Source: Fidelibacterota bacterium
Lineage (GTDB): Bacteria > Pseudomonadota > Alphaproteobacteria > Rhodospirillales > Rhodospirillaceae
Assembly: GCA_947472795.1 (NCBI GenBank)
Contig: CANJBL010000012.1
Span: 28,130-92,129 of the forward strand
Reading direction: 5' to 3'
Length of the DNA: 64,000 nucleotides
Shown: piece after piece, positions 36,717 to 45,983 of the stretch
Numbering within the stretch: position 1 is the stretch's first letter
How the letters are laid out: the number at the start of each line of letters is the position of its first letter
Translations under genes and position numbers: made by a program
Notes under the pieces: generated by a model
What the model was told of the DNA's origin: nothing
Database searches by the model: none
What the model saw: the letters and a program-made list of their open reading frames with translations, nothing else

Positions 36717-38873
36717 TTAGCCCGGGTCGGGTGCTGCTGTGGGTTTTGTCGCATCTGCCGGATTGGGTGCGTCGTTAGCCCAACCGCTCAAACGGCTTTT
36801 GAAAGCATCAAGGACGGCGCGCGACGCTTCAGGACCATCGATAATGTAGGGCGTGAGCAGGACGATGAGTTCGGTACGTGTGTGGGATTTGGACTGGTTC
36901 TTAAAGAGATTTCCCAGCAAGGGGATGTCCTTCAGATAAGGGACGCCTGAATCGGCATCATTATAGTTGTCTGTAATGAGGCCCCCAAGCAGCGCTGTTT
37001 CCCCGTCACCAAGAGAAAGTGTGGTTTGAATACTGCGCTGCTGGATGATGGGGCTGTCGACTTTGGAAATATTATTCACCGCGGCTGAGCTGACTTCCTG
37101 CGAAATCGATAATTCCACGCGACGGTTGGAGTTGATCGTCGGCTTGATATTCAACATCACGCCTGTATTGCGGTACTGGACGTCCTGAAGAATGTTGCTG
37201 GTGCCGCCAACGGCTCCTGTAGCAGCAGTCTGTTGCGTGGTGATGATCGGCACCTGGCTGCCGACTTGGATGCTGGCCGCAGAGCCGCTTGTTGTCACGA
37301 GGCGAGGCGTAGAGAGCACTGTAATATTGGAATTCGCCGACAGGGCAGTGATGTTCGCGTTTATCTGCCCGCGGCTGCGCAAGAGCGTCACCAAGAGACC
37401 TGTGTCGGATTGAATAACATTGCTGTTGGGCTTTGCTCCGGCCTTATCGTCGAAACCGAGAACGACGCCGAGCGATTCATTCTTGTCGAGCGTAACCTCG
37501 GCGACCGTGGCTTCGATCATGACCTCGAGAGGCGGGCGGTCCATCTGTTCAAGCAGGCCACGGAACTGGGCGTATTCCTCGGCTGTTCCCTGGAAAATGA
37601 TGGCGTTGCGGGTTTCGTCCACGGTGATTTTCTGGCGAGAGGCCGTGCGTGGGGCGTTTTGAACCTGGGCACCCGCACCCGCACCCGCACTCGCTGCGGC
37701 CGCACGTTGTGCCGGTGAGCCATCATCCAAGCTCCCTCCCGCGGATTGACCAAGGATGCTCGCAACAAGATCGGCGACTTTCTTCGCGGAGGCATTCTGG
37801 ACTTGATAATAATACATACCCTGGGTGTTCACGGTCTGGGATGGCTGATCCAGATCGTGCGCCCACTGGAGGACGTGCTGCAGCGTGGCCTCACTCGTCG
37901 AAAAAACGATAATTGTATTCAGAGAGTCGATGGGAATCATCCTGATCGCGCCGCCGGTGCCGGCGCCAACTGACGCGCTATACCCCTCGGCGGACAAAAC
38001 CGTGGCCAGTTGTTCTGCCAGTTTGCCGGCGCTCCAATACGCGGGCGATATCTTGAGACTGCGGTTGCCTGCCATCGCGGGCTGATCGAGGATCTCGATT
38101 GTCTCCAACGCGGCGTTGATATCGTCGAGACGTCCCATCAGCAAAATGCCGTTGGAATTTGCCACCGACGAGAAGCGGATACGATTACCCAACGCAAGCT
38201 CCAGCCAGCCCTGCAAGAGCCCATTCTGCACATTGTGGATGGGTGTGAAGAAGAAGATGGGGCGCTGATCGCCAGGTACGCTCGACAGTGCGCGCGATCT
38301 GATAATGCGCGGCACGTCCTGTTTCATGGTGGTGGCTTCAACAATGCGGTATAGTTTCGTGTCCGCCGTATAGACGACGGACAGGCCGTAGGTGCTAAGC
38401 ACCTCAGTGACCACACGATAGAACTGGTCGGGGGGTAGAGGGTCGGCCGTGCGCAAGGTTACAAGCTGCTCCTTAGCTGCCACGGAGCTGTCGATGTCGA
38501 AATTGACCTTGAGCAGTTCACCAAATACCGTATTGACGAACGCCGGTAGTTTGATCCCTTCGAAATTGACGCTGATATTCTCGCCCGTAAGCTTCGGGGG
38601 AGTGGAACTCGAAAAAGGCTCCGCCAGTGTGCGACCTACCGGGGGCGCCAAACCTTGCGATGACGTCGTCTCTGTGCGTCTGCTGTCGTCTGCAGGCACC
38701 AGTGTCATCTCAGTTGGCCGGACTGGCTTGACGACCTTGGTCGGCGGCGGCAGCCGATGCGGGCCGGCAGGGTCTGTGCAGCCGGCAAGCATGCCTGCAA
38801 GCGCAATGAGCGGCAGTCGCTCAAAACGGAAGTGGAAGAACGTCCGAGGCTTGCTTTCCGGCATGAAGGTCAC
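36717..38873 (-). CDS. gspD: Type II secretion secretin
   Basis: The outer-membrane channel of a T2SS, 718 residues. The N-terminus is a lipoprotein signal with Cys32 (LAGMLAGC). Ring-building N0/N1/N2-type domains cover about 75-440, and a linker contains an Ala/Gly run (SAGAGAGAQ, encoded by a hexamer repeat at 37669-37690). The secretin core is at about 445-690: VPIITTQQTAATGAVGG, LQDVQYRNTGVMLNIKPTI and ELSISQEVSSA. GETALLGGLITDNY precedes a Pro/Asp tail. It overlaps the GspC-like gene by 4 nt. The lipobox suggests lipidation that could aid outer-membrane targeting. Confidence 0.93.
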   Translation of the reverse strand: MTFMPESKPRTFFHFRFERLPLIALAGMLAGCTDPAGPHRLPPPTKVVKPVRPTEMTLVPADDSRRTETTSSQGLAPPVGRTLAEPFSSSTPPKLTGENISVNFEGIKLPAFVNTVFGELLKVNFDIDSSVAAKEQLVTLRTADPLPPDQFYRVVTEVLSTYGLSVVYTADTKLYRIVEATTMKQDVPRIIRSRALSSVPGDQRPIFFFTPIHNVQNGLLQGWLELALGNRIRFSSVANSNGILLMGRLDDINAALETIEILDQPAMAGNRSLKISPAYWSAGKLAEQLATVLSAEGYSASVGAGTGGAIRMIPIDSLNTIIVFSTSEATLQHVLQWAHDLDQPSQTVNTQGMYYYQVQNASAKKVADLVASILGQSAGGSLDDGSPAQRAAAASAGAGAGAQVQNAPRTASRQKITVDETRNAIIFQGTAEEYAQFRGLLEQMDRPPLEVMIEATVAEVTLDKNESLGVVLGFDDKAGAKPNSNVIQSDTGLLVTLLRSRGQINANITALSANSNITVLSTPRLVTTSGSAASIQVGSQVPIITTQQTAATGAVGGTSNILQDVQYRNTGVMLNIKPTINSNRRVELSISQEVSSAAVNNISKVDSPIIQQRSIQTTLSLGDGETALLGGLITDNYNDADSGVPYLKDIPLLGNLFKNQSKSHTRTELIVLLTPYIIDGPEASRAVLDAFKSRLSGWANDAPNPADATKPTAAPDPG

Positions 38874-39352
38874 TTTTTTGCTTGTTGAAACAATTTGAGT
38901 TCTTGCTCGACGCCGGCCGCGTCAATTCTGAGCAGACCGTTTTTGACCGCCAGTATCTTTTCGCCGTTGGGGAGCACGTCCCCGGGGACCATGCGCTTCA
39001 CCGCGTTCGATCCTGCCAGAATAACCGCAGCATAAGTCTTACCTGTTCTTACAGTGCCGACGAATTGCCACGACTGTTGCGGTTGAGCAGAGCTTTTGGC
39101 GGTTGTCTTTTTCGCCCCGTCCCACATGTCCGTCGTCGCAAAAACCGCGCGCTCGGGGCCAGCATGATACGGAGCCCAGACAGGTAAGGACCAGCTATCC
39201 TGGAGATTCGGATTGGTCACCTGTTTCGACGTTTGAATGAAGCCGTGCAGCCAACCCAATGTGCAAAACAGCAAAAGAACCGCCGCATGCGGCCAGTAAG
39301 GACGGATCAACGCCGGGAGGACGCGGACGTGGGGGAGAATTTTTTGCATCAC
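38870..39352 (-). CDS. gspC: GspC-like inner-membrane protein without PDZ domain
   Basis: A 160-residue protein with one N-terminal TM helix (HAAVLLLFCTLGWLHGFI) and a C-terminal GspC homology-type region: WQFVGTVRTGKTYAAVILAG, MVPGDVLPNGEKILAVKNGLL. Classical GspC proteins also have a C-terminal PDZ or coiled-coil domain, absent here. The region after the TM links to the secretin in the periplasm. The assignment rests on position between gspM and gspD and on the homology-region pattern. A role closer to PilP is an alternative. Start ATG 39352 overlaps the gspM stop. Confidence 0.7.
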   Translation of the reverse strand: MMQKILPHVRVLPALIRPYWPHAAVLLLFCTLGWLHGFIQTSKQVTNPNLQDSWSLPVWAPYHAGPERAVFATTDMWDGAKKTTAKSSAQPQQSWQFVGTVRTGKTYAAVILAGSNAVKRMVPGDVLPNGEKILAVKNGLLRIDAAGVEQELKLFQQAKK

Positions 39353-39987
39353 GGCCGCGGCCTGGCGCCCGAAGGCGCACTTTCGTTGGTCTTGATGAAA
39401 GTGGAAACGTCCATTTCGGTGCGGCTGTTCACGCCGGCTCGCACGATAAGGCGGTCGATGAGGATGATCTTCTCCGCTTCCGCGGCATCGGCCAGAATTT
39501 GCATCAGGACACTTTGGTCGAAGGGCAAAACAACTTTCGCCGTCATACGCTGAAGCCCCGGTATGGAAGTCTGTCCATCACGCGCGATGGCGGTGCTACG
39601 ACTAATCTGTATCTGTTGGGGATCACCGCCGTACTTGCTGAAGTGATTTCGCAACCAAGTTTCGAACCCGGCTTCTGCTAAGCCGGCCGTTGGGGCATCC
39701 CATAATCTTACGGCAAGCTGCGCTTTCAAAGCCTGCGTGCTCTCCACACGTTTAGGCCAGGCATCACCCGTTGCTTCGGCCTGAAGGCGTGCGAAGTTTG
39801 CGCGCGCCGTGAGAAGTTGTTGAGCTTTGGACGTGTTAAGGCTCCAAAGGCCAAAAAATATCGAGAACAGCACAAGCAAGCCTGCGGCGCCGAGTAACAA
39901 ACCAACGCGCTCATTACTGACGGCCTCGTGCTTGATATATCCGCGCACAAAGTCCACAGCTTCGGGAATGGTTTTTGGCAGTTTCAT
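39349..39987 (-). CDS. gspM: Type II secretion protein GspM-like
   Basis: A 212-residue inner-membrane protein with a short cytoplasmic N-terminus, one TM (LLLGAAGLLVLFSIFFGLW at about 30-48) and a periplasmic ferredoxin-like domain. It follows gspL by 6 nt, the usual order, and overlaps gspC. Direct sequence similarity to classic GspM is weak, as is common. GspM binds GspL in the assembly platform. Confidence 0.75.
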   Translation of the reverse strand: MKLPKTIPEAVDFVRGYIKHEAVSNERVGLLLGAAGLLVLFSIFFGLWSLNTSKAQQLLTARANFARLQAEATGDAWPKRVESTQALKAQLAVRLWDAPTAGLAEAGFETWLRNHFSKYGGDPQQIQISRSTAIARDGQTSIPGLQRMTAKVVLPFDQSVLMQILADAAEAEKIILIDRLIVRAGVNSRTEMDVSTFIKTNESAPSGARPRP

Positions 39988-39993
39988 ATTTCT

Positions 39994-41118
39994 CTATCGG
40001 CTCGCGCTTGCGGGTTTGCTCTGGCGGGGTATGACATCCATGCGTACGCGCAGCTGATTGTCTTGAACCCTGGATGCCGTGACATTGGTGAAGGAGCCGT
40101 TTTTTTCAAAGGCGGTAATGAGAAAGGTAGGATCAACGCTCTGTTCGGACTTGAAGGTGAAAGCCAGTTGTCCCACGTCATAAGTCCATTCCGTGATTCT
40201 GACTTTCAGGCTTTCCATAAGACCGAGGGCTGTGGTCAAAATCTCGAACTGGCTAGGATAGACTTCCAGAGCGAGAGAGTCTTCGATCTCATCAAGATTG
40301 GACAAGGCTTCCGTGCGCATTTTACGAATACCTTGAGTCTCGGCTGACAAGGTTTCCAGCTGCCCGCCGATATGCGCTTGGGCAACGGTAAGTGTGACAA
40401 ATTCCGCTCCCATGTAGAGCAAAGGTGCTGCGACAAGGGTTGCAAGAGCCGCGGCGTAACGAGGATCCTCCAGAAGCGTCCAACTTAGGCCGAGATACCC
40501 ATCCTGCCGGTGCCAGGGGGTTTCCAGGAACGGTATCTGAACAGGTTCGGGAACGGCGACGGCTGGCTCGGGAGTCAAACCGGCGGCTCTTTGGAACATA
40601 TCCCATTCAACGCGACCCGGTTGACGCGGCCACCAGCGGCTGAAAGCCAAGAACCCTTCTTGCCAGACTTGTCCTTCAAAACCATCGACCGCATTTATGA
40701 TTCGCGCGCCGTCTTGAAGTGGCGCGCGCAGGAAGGATTCCGGACAAACAACGCACCGTCGCTCGTCAAGACCTGCATCCGAAATCTCTCGCTTTACCTC
40801 ATCTTCGTTCCAAGCACAGACACTGGCACGATTGCCACTCCATTGCGCGGCAAAGCCCGCATTGTGGAAAGGAGACCACCGGCGCACCTGCACACGCAGA
40901 AGCGCCTTTTTCTTATTTTCAGGCAGCTCCGACGGAAACGTAAAGACGTTCTGCCGCGTCTGACGCCGACTGACGACCCAAAAGTACCGCCTATTTCGCT
41001 CCGGCTTTTCTGTCGTCTGTCCCGGACGATAGATCAATACTTTCGGGGGTTGGGAAAGTCGCTTCTGGGTCGAGCCGATCCAGCGCAGCGCGGTATTGAG
41101 GTGGGATTCTAATTGCAT
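39994..41118 (-). CDS. gspL: Type II secretion protein GspL
   Basis: A 374-residue bitopic protein: an actin-like cytoplasmic part (residues 1-225), a TM helix near AALATLVAAPLLYMGAEFV and a periplasmic helical plus ferredoxin-like part ending LRVRMDVIPRQSKPASASR. GspL normally binds the GspE ATPase through the cytoplasmic domain. The start ATG 41118 overlaps the gspK reading frame by 128 nt, which is unusually long; internal starts would shorten the N-terminus. The gene order K-L-M-C-D on the minus strand supports the call. Confidence 0.78.
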   Translation of the reverse strand: MQLESHLNTALRWIGSTQKRLSQPPKVLIYRPGQTTEKPERNRRYFWVVSRRQTRQNVFTFPSELPENKKKALLRVQVRRWSPFHNAGFAAQWSGNRASVCAWNEDEVKREISDAGLDERRCVVCPESFLRAPLQDGARIINAVDGFEGQVWQEGFLAFSRWWPRQPGRVEWDMFQRAAGLTPEPAVAVPEPVQIPFLETPWHRQDGYLGLSWTLLEDPRYAAALATLVAAPLLYMGAEFVTLTVAQAHIGGQLETLSAETQGIRKMRTEALSNLDEIEDSLALEVYPSQFEILTTALGLMESLKVRITEWTYDVGQLAFTFKSEQSVDPTFLITAFEKNGSFTNVTASRVQDNQLRVRMDVIPRQSKPASASR

Positions 41119-42112
41119 AGTCAACTCGCCATGGTCGCGTAGATGAGGTGGGCTCAAGGGTCAGCGAAAAACGCACGTGTTGATCGGAACGTTTATCGAT
41201 CATATCGACGATGAAGCAATTCGAAGCAATAAACGAGTAGAAGAACGGTTCATCGACGATAAGCAGATCGGCTGCCGCTCCGAACTCACGGACATTGCGG
41301 AATGGGCGAGCCGACCTCGCCAGCAAAACCTTTTCCGCCTTTTCTTGCGTCAGTCCACGCATGACTGCCGTCAGGACAGCGGGTGGGGACGTATTGGGAT
41401 TGAAGCCTGTGCTCTGGCACGTGGTGAGAAGGGGCGACTGCATGTCACTTTTCCACAAGGCGTCCAATTGGTCCCAGCCCAGCACCCGTTGGGCTTCGAA
41501 AGGCGTTAGCAAAAACCCGTTGGAGGGAGGTCGTAAACCCAACCGCTCGTATTGTGCCCGTTCGGCGCCAGCAAGCCGGGTGAAGTCATCTTCGTCTATA
41601 TAGTCGAGCAATGTATCGATGAGCCGATTGCTGGCGGCTTCGGAAATGTCGAATGTCGCAAATACACGCCGCAGGTTTGGCGCCGTTACAGTATTGAGAT
41701 TCAGCAATCCAGATCCGTCCTGAAGCATCATGACGACATTGGGATCGGCTTCGGCGATGTAGGGGCGTCCGTCAAATTTGAGGGAACGGCCTGAATCGGA
41801 AGGTCCGGCCATTGCCGCGTTAAAGTCATTTGCGTTGATAATGCCGATGTGTCGACCGACCTCCAGGCCGCGAGAACTTATCGGGCGCGATCCCAGCAGA
41901 TAGACCAACTCGTTGCGCATGTTGGACTGTGCCAGTTCGAACTCCGTGCGCGCGCCAAGAGCGCGGGAATTCGCGACGGCGCTCGCGACCCAGGTGTTCA
42001 AGGACGCAGCCAGGAGGCCGATAATGGCGATCATCCATAGGGTGAGAGGGAGAATGAACCCCCTCAGATGCCCACCCAGGGCGATGCGATTTTTTCCTTG
42101 GCCAAAAGTCAT
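40991..42112 (-). CDS. gspK: Type II secretion minor pseudopilin GspK
   Basis: A 373-residue large pseudopilin. The prepilin-type N-terminus is a short basic leader, then GFILPLTLWMIAIIGLLAAS, lacking Glu5 as GspK normally does. The long globular part includes MLQDGSGLLNLNT and FNPNTSPPAVLTAVMRGLT, typical GspK blocks with a helix-hairpin-like subdomain. The start ATG 42112 follows CCGGAAA. It lies 93 nt after the TPR glycosyltransferase gene and overlaps gspL by 128 nt. Confidence 0.88.
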   Translation of the reverse strand: MTFGQGKNRIALGGHLRGFILPLTLWMIAIIGLLAASLNTWVASAVANSRALGARTEFELAQSNMRNELVYLLGSRPISSRGLEVGRHIGIINANDFNAAMAGPSDSGRSLKFDGRPYIAEADPNVVMMLQDGSGLLNLNTVTAPNLRRVFATFDISEAASNRLIDTLLDYIDEDDFTRLAGAERAQYERLGLRPPSNGFLLTPFEAQRVLGWDQLDALWKSDMQSPLLTTCQSTGFNPNTSPPAVLTAVMRGLTQEKAEKVLLARSARPFRNVREFGAAADLLIVDEPFFYSFIASNCFIVDMIDKRSDQHVRFSLTLEPTSSTRPWRVDYAIRIPPQYRAALDRLDPEATFPTPESIDLSSGTDDRKAGAK

Positions 42113-42205
42113 GGTTTTTCCGGAATGGGCGCAAGCCGCGTGGCAGTCATAATGCGCCGGCCCCAAAGTTGCGCGACCGTAGGGTCGATGATTTATATTC
42201 CGTAG

Positions 42206-44113
42206 TTAATTTGCTGTAACTGCTGCGTTATTTGCCCGAACTGCTAATGCCTCGTGGACCTTCTCTAAAACGCTGTGCCAGTCGCCAAAGGCCTCTTGGC
42301 GGTAGATTGTCGCGCCAAGGTACCATGGCGTGTGGATTGTTTCGTGCATCCAATACCACAGGTTGCCCAAAGCTTTGGGCGCAAGAATCCATGTCGGGCA
42401 GCCGGCTGCGGCCGCAAGATGCGCGACCGCACTGCTGACCGAGATTACAAGATCGCAAGCTGCCGCCAGTGCGATGACGCCGTCGATGTCTTCGCGCAAA
42501 TCAAGGTTCGGAATGTGCGCGACCTGTATGCCGAGTTGTTGTTGGATCGCTGAACGCTCCGCAGACGTCTCACCGTATTGCAGATCCACAAAACGCACGC
42601 CGGGCGTGCGCAAGATGTCAGCCCAGGACTGAAGTTCCACACTCTTATTTTTCCCGATCCGCGCGTTCTGACTGCGCCAGGATATACCCACGAGAAACTG
42701 GTTGCCGAACGCGTTCTTGAGTTCTGAGCGGTACTGATCCTGCCGTCTCTGGTCCGGCTTAAGATAGGAAGCGCGAACCGGAAAGCGCCCGAGATCCGAA
42801 CGCAACCAACGACCCAAACTTCCAGTCGGCGTCTGCAGCCGGATATCCGGTCTCAAGGTTGCGGAGTGCGGCGGATCGGTTTGAGGAACGACCGTAACCT
42901 CGGGAAAGGATCGGGCAAAAACCGCGACGAGGCGCGGATCGGTTTCTACAACGACCTTTCGGCTCTGATTCACCAAATCGGGAATCATGCTGGCGTACAA
43001 GATATTGTCTCCCAGGCCTTGTTCGCCCCACACCAGAATGCCGCTGGGATCGTTTTCGCCCTGCCATAGCGGCTGCGGAAAATGACGCCGCCCCGTAACG
43101 CCCGGCCATTGCCAGCGCCGGTCGTAAGCTTTCCATCCTTCGGTAAAATTGCCGTGGGAGAGCATGAGAAGAGTTGCGTTCTGCTCAGCCTCGGCGAAAG
43201 CACTGTTGACGGACTGCGCTTCCTGGAACTTCACTAGAGCTTCCTCTTCGCGGCCCGAGATCTGCAACGCGACACCTTGGTTATGGCGTGCTTCAGCCAG
43301 GTCGGGCCGCAACGCGACAGCGGCGGCGTAACACGCCATCGCCTCGTCGACCTGACCCATATCGCGCAGCACGGCGCCGAGATTATTCAACACGGAAGCA
43401 TTTCGCGGGTCGAGTTCCGCCGCCCGTCGTGCGTGAGCGAGCGCGTTTTCAAGTTGCCCCAGATCGTGAAAAGCAACGCCTATATTAAGGTGAGCTTCCA
43501 CCAGCGCCGGATCCAGAGAAAGGGCCTGAAGGAGGCTTTGAATTGCCTCATCCAGATGCCCCTTCTCCTTTAAAACAGTGCCTAGATTGAAATGGGCGCG
43601 CACGTGCTGCGGTTGCAGCAAAAGAGTATGACGATAGGAGGCGATGGCCTCATCAAGCTTGCCTATGTCCTTCAGTGCATTCCCGAAGTTGTTGTGGGCG
43701 GACGCATTGCCGGGCTGCAAAGTTATAGCTTGCTGGTAATGCCGTATTGCCTCGTCGCCCCGACGCAAACCAAGGAGCACGTTGGCCAGAGCAAAGTGAG
43801 CCACAAAAAGTTGGGGGTCGAGAGCCACCGCTTCTTGCAATGTCGCCAGCGCGTCATCAGGGCGCTTGGCGGCTTCTAGGGCTAGGCCTAAGTTGACGAG
43901 ATAATGGCTCTGCGGGCCGCTGATGCTCAGAGCTAGTCTGATAAATTCAATTCCCTTTTCCGGGTCTGCCTGCTGCAGCGCGAGGACGCCTAAAAGATGC
44001 CAGGCATCTGCGTGACGCGGCTCTTTTGCCACGACAGCACGATAATCACGTTCCGCTTCCCCTAAGCGGCCGGCGGTGTGCGCTGCGACGGCTCTTTCAA
44101 AGCTCAAGAGCAA
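42206..44113 (-). CDS. TPR-glycosyltransferase (GT9-like), module 1
   Basis: A 635-residue protein. About nine TPRs cover residues 1-310, a linker GWKAYDRRW lies near 327-334, and the GT-B domain spans about 345-625. The GT domain contains EQGLGD (364-369), VGISWRS, VDLQYGE and SVSSAVAHLAAAAG, the last resembling the DTGxxHxxxA donor-site motif of WaaC-type heptosyltransferases (GT9). Here SNT is replaced by SSA. It starts with TTG: 44113 or, with GGAG at better distance, 44107. It is the first gene of the minus-strand gspK-L-M-C-D unit, so it should be co-expressed with the secretion system. Confidence 0.82.
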   Translation of the reverse strand: MLLSFERAVAAHTAGRLGEAERDYRAVVAKEPRHADAWHLLGVLALQQADPEKGIEFIRLALSISGPQSHYLVNLGLALEAAKRPDDALATLQEAVALDPQLFVAHFALANVLLGLRRGDEAIRHYQQAITLQPGNASAHNNFGNALKDIGKLDEAIASYRHTLLLQPQHVRAHFNLGTVLKEKGHLDEAIQSLLQALSLDPALVEAHLNIGVAFHDLGQLENALAHARRAAELDPRNASVLNNLGAVLRDMGQVDEAMACYAAAVALRPDLAEARHNQGVALQISGREEEALVKFQEAQSVNSAFAEAEQNATLLMLSHGNFTEGWKAYDRRWQWPGVTGRRHFPQPLWQGENDPSGILVWGEQGLGDNILYASMIPDLVNQSRKVVVETDPRLVAVFARSFPEVTVVPQTDPPHSATLRPDIRLQTPTGSLGRWLRSDLGRFPVRASYLKPDQRRQDQYRSELKNAFGNQFLVGISWRSQNARIGKNKSVELQSWADILRTPGVRFVDLQYGETSAERSAIQQQLGIQVAHIPNLDLREDIDGVIALAAACDLVISVSSAVAHLAAAAGCPTWILAPKALGNLWYWMHETIHTPWYLGATIYRQEAFGDWHSVLEKVHEALAVRANNAAVTAN

Positions 44114-44240
44114 CTCCGCAATTGAAACGGGAAGACAGAGCGGGGAATTTGGCGGATGGCTCTTTGCCTCGGGACATCTGCATTGATCTTTACGCCCGAC
44201 ATACTATTTTCGAGCCTTCCATGAAAACTGCATCACACGC

Positions 44241-45962
44241 ATGACCCGTAAAGCCCACGTCTCGGCCCAAGCGCTCGGCCAAAAAGCCGATGCCGTCGCG
44301 AAAACTTTAACCGCCGCACGGACATACCACAATCAGGGTCAAGTCAAACTGGCGGAGGATTTGTATCGCCAGGTCTTAGCGTTGGATGCCAATAACGTGG
44401 ATGCGCTGCATCTCTTGGGTGTGGCATTGCTGCAATCCGGCGCTTTTGAGGAAAGTATTCGCTTTCTTAAAAAGGCGCGCCGGAGAAGTCCGAAGGATGC
44501 GGCGATTTTGGTCAACCTCGGCTCGGCGCTGCGCCAATCCATGGAGTTGCATCAATCCAAGGACATGCGGCAGGCAAAAGAGACTTACGAGAGCGCGATC
44601 AAACTCAGCCCGAATTTAGCGGTGGCTCACTTCAATCTTGGCCGCGTCTTCTTTGATATGGAGGATATGGACAACGCCATCGCTTGTTACGAGCGGGCGC
44701 GGGAGTTGGACCCTGATGACGCGGAGACATATGTCAATCTGGGCAATGCCTATAACTACGGCGGAAAATCGGACAAGGCATTGGAAGCTTACGAGCAGGC
44801 CGTGAGACTTTCGCCGAATTTAGCGCAGGCCTACGGCAATATGGGTTCGATTTTTGCCGACCGACGTGAATGGGATAAGGCGTTTGGGCTTTTAGACAAA
44901 GCAATTGCAATCAATCCTCGGCCCGGGGAGCTGCGATTCAAACGCTCCATGCTGGCGTTGCGATGTGGAGATTTGGAGCGCGGTTGGAAGGACTACGATA
45001 GCCGTTACTTTGCCGATATAGAGCGTATTCCGCGCTTCGCCGAACCGCCGCCTTATTGGCGTGGGGAAGATCTCGCCGGCAAGACAATCTTGCTTTGGAT
45101 GGAGCAAGGATTGGGCGATGAGGTGCTCTATAGCAGCATGATTCCGGAGATTGCCGCATTGGCGCGACACTGCATCCTGGAATGCTCGCCGCGCATGGTT
45201 CCTGTTTTCACAAGATCGTTTCCGCAGATCAAAACGGTTCGTTATCAGGCTCAGGGCGTGCGCACGACACCACCCTCTGAGTTCGACGTGCAAATTTCCG
45301 TGACGAGTCTGGGAAAGTATTTTCGCTCGAACTTCACGAAATTTCCGCGGCACCAAGGCTATCTCAAGGCCGACTCTGAACGGGTCAAGCAATTGCGTAG
45401 CCGTTATGAGGCGCTCGCCAAGAGAAATCTGATTGTCGGACTATCGTGGCGCAGCAAAAACCAGCTCATGAACATTCCTAAAAGTGCAGATCTTACGACG
45501 TGGTCGGATGTTTTTGCGGTGCCGGGCGTCACTTTTGTAAATCTGCAGTATGGAGATTGCGCAGAGGAGCTGTCCGCCGTGAAGGATAAGTTTGGCGTGG
45601 ATGTCTTTCAGGACCCCGACGTCAACTCTATGAAGAATATGGACGGCTTTTTCGCCCAAGTGGCGGCGATGGATGTCGTGGTTACGACCTCCAATACGAC
45701 TGTCCACGTTGCGGGCAGTCAAAATGTTCCGACCCTTTTGATGATCCCGCCTCCGCCCTTAAGTTTGTGGTACTGGTTCATGGATCGCGATGACAGCCCG
45801 TGGTATCCCTCTGTGCAAATTTTCCGAAATCCTGCTCGTGGGGATTCGTTCAAATTTACTGACGAAGAAAAATTGCGGCATGCAATAGACTGGAGCGTCC
45901 CTCTTGCCAAAGTGGCCGAAGCGCTGGCTTCCAAAAGCCAGCGGAAAACATCGGCTCCATAG
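44241..45962 (+). CDS. TPR-glycosyltransferase (GT9-like), module 2
   Basis: A 573-residue protein with six or seven TPRs (residues 20-245), GWKDYDSRY at 249-257 and a GT-B domain from about 270. EQGLGD is at 288-293, VGLSWRS, VNLQYGD and TTSNTTVHVAGSQNVPTL follow. It is divergent from module 1 across a 127-bp region (44114-44240) that must hold both promoters. Its ATG overlaps the stop of a seven-codon reading frame starting at ATG 44221, which may or may not be translated. It leads into module 3 with a 21-nt gap. Confidence 0.82.
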   Translation: MTRKAHVSAQALGQKADAVAKTLTAARTYHNQGQVKLAEDLYRQVLALDANNVDALHLLGVALLQSGAFEESIRFLKKARRRSPKDAAILVNLGSALRQSMELHQSKDMRQAKETYESAIKLSPNLAVAHFNLGRVFFDMEDMDNAIACYERARELDPDDAETYVNLGNAYNYGGKSDKALEAYEQAVRLSPNLAQAYGNMGSIFADRREWDKAFGLLDKAIAINPRPGELRFKRSMLALRCGDLERGWKDYDSRYFADIERIPRFAEPPPYWRGEDLAGKTILLWMEQGLGDEVLYSSMIPEIAALARHCILECSPRMVPVFTRSFPQIKTVRYQAQGVRTTPPSEFDVQISVTSLGKYFRSNFTKFPRHQGYLKADSERVKQLRSRYEALAKRNLIVGLSWRSKNQLMNIPKSADLTTWSDVFAVPGVTFVNLQYGDCAEELSAVKDKFGVDVFQDPDVNSMKNMDGFFAQVAAMDVVVTTSNTTVHVAGSQNVPTLLMIPPPPLSLWYWFMDRDDSPWYPSVQIFRNPARGDSFKFTDEEKLRHAIDWSVPLAKVAEALASKSQRKTSAP

Positions 45963-45983
45963 GCGTAACCTGAGAAAGCTAAC

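Noticed and set aside
37669..37690. Tandem GCACCC hexamers in gspD, considered as a phase-variation tract
   Set aside because: The repeat unit is a multiple of three and lies in a linker (Ala/Gly run), so changes would not shift the frame.
42206..44113. TPR genes considered as CRISPR-like or other DNA repeats
   Set aside because: Repetition is at protein level with degenerate DNA; no identical repeats with spacers are seen.
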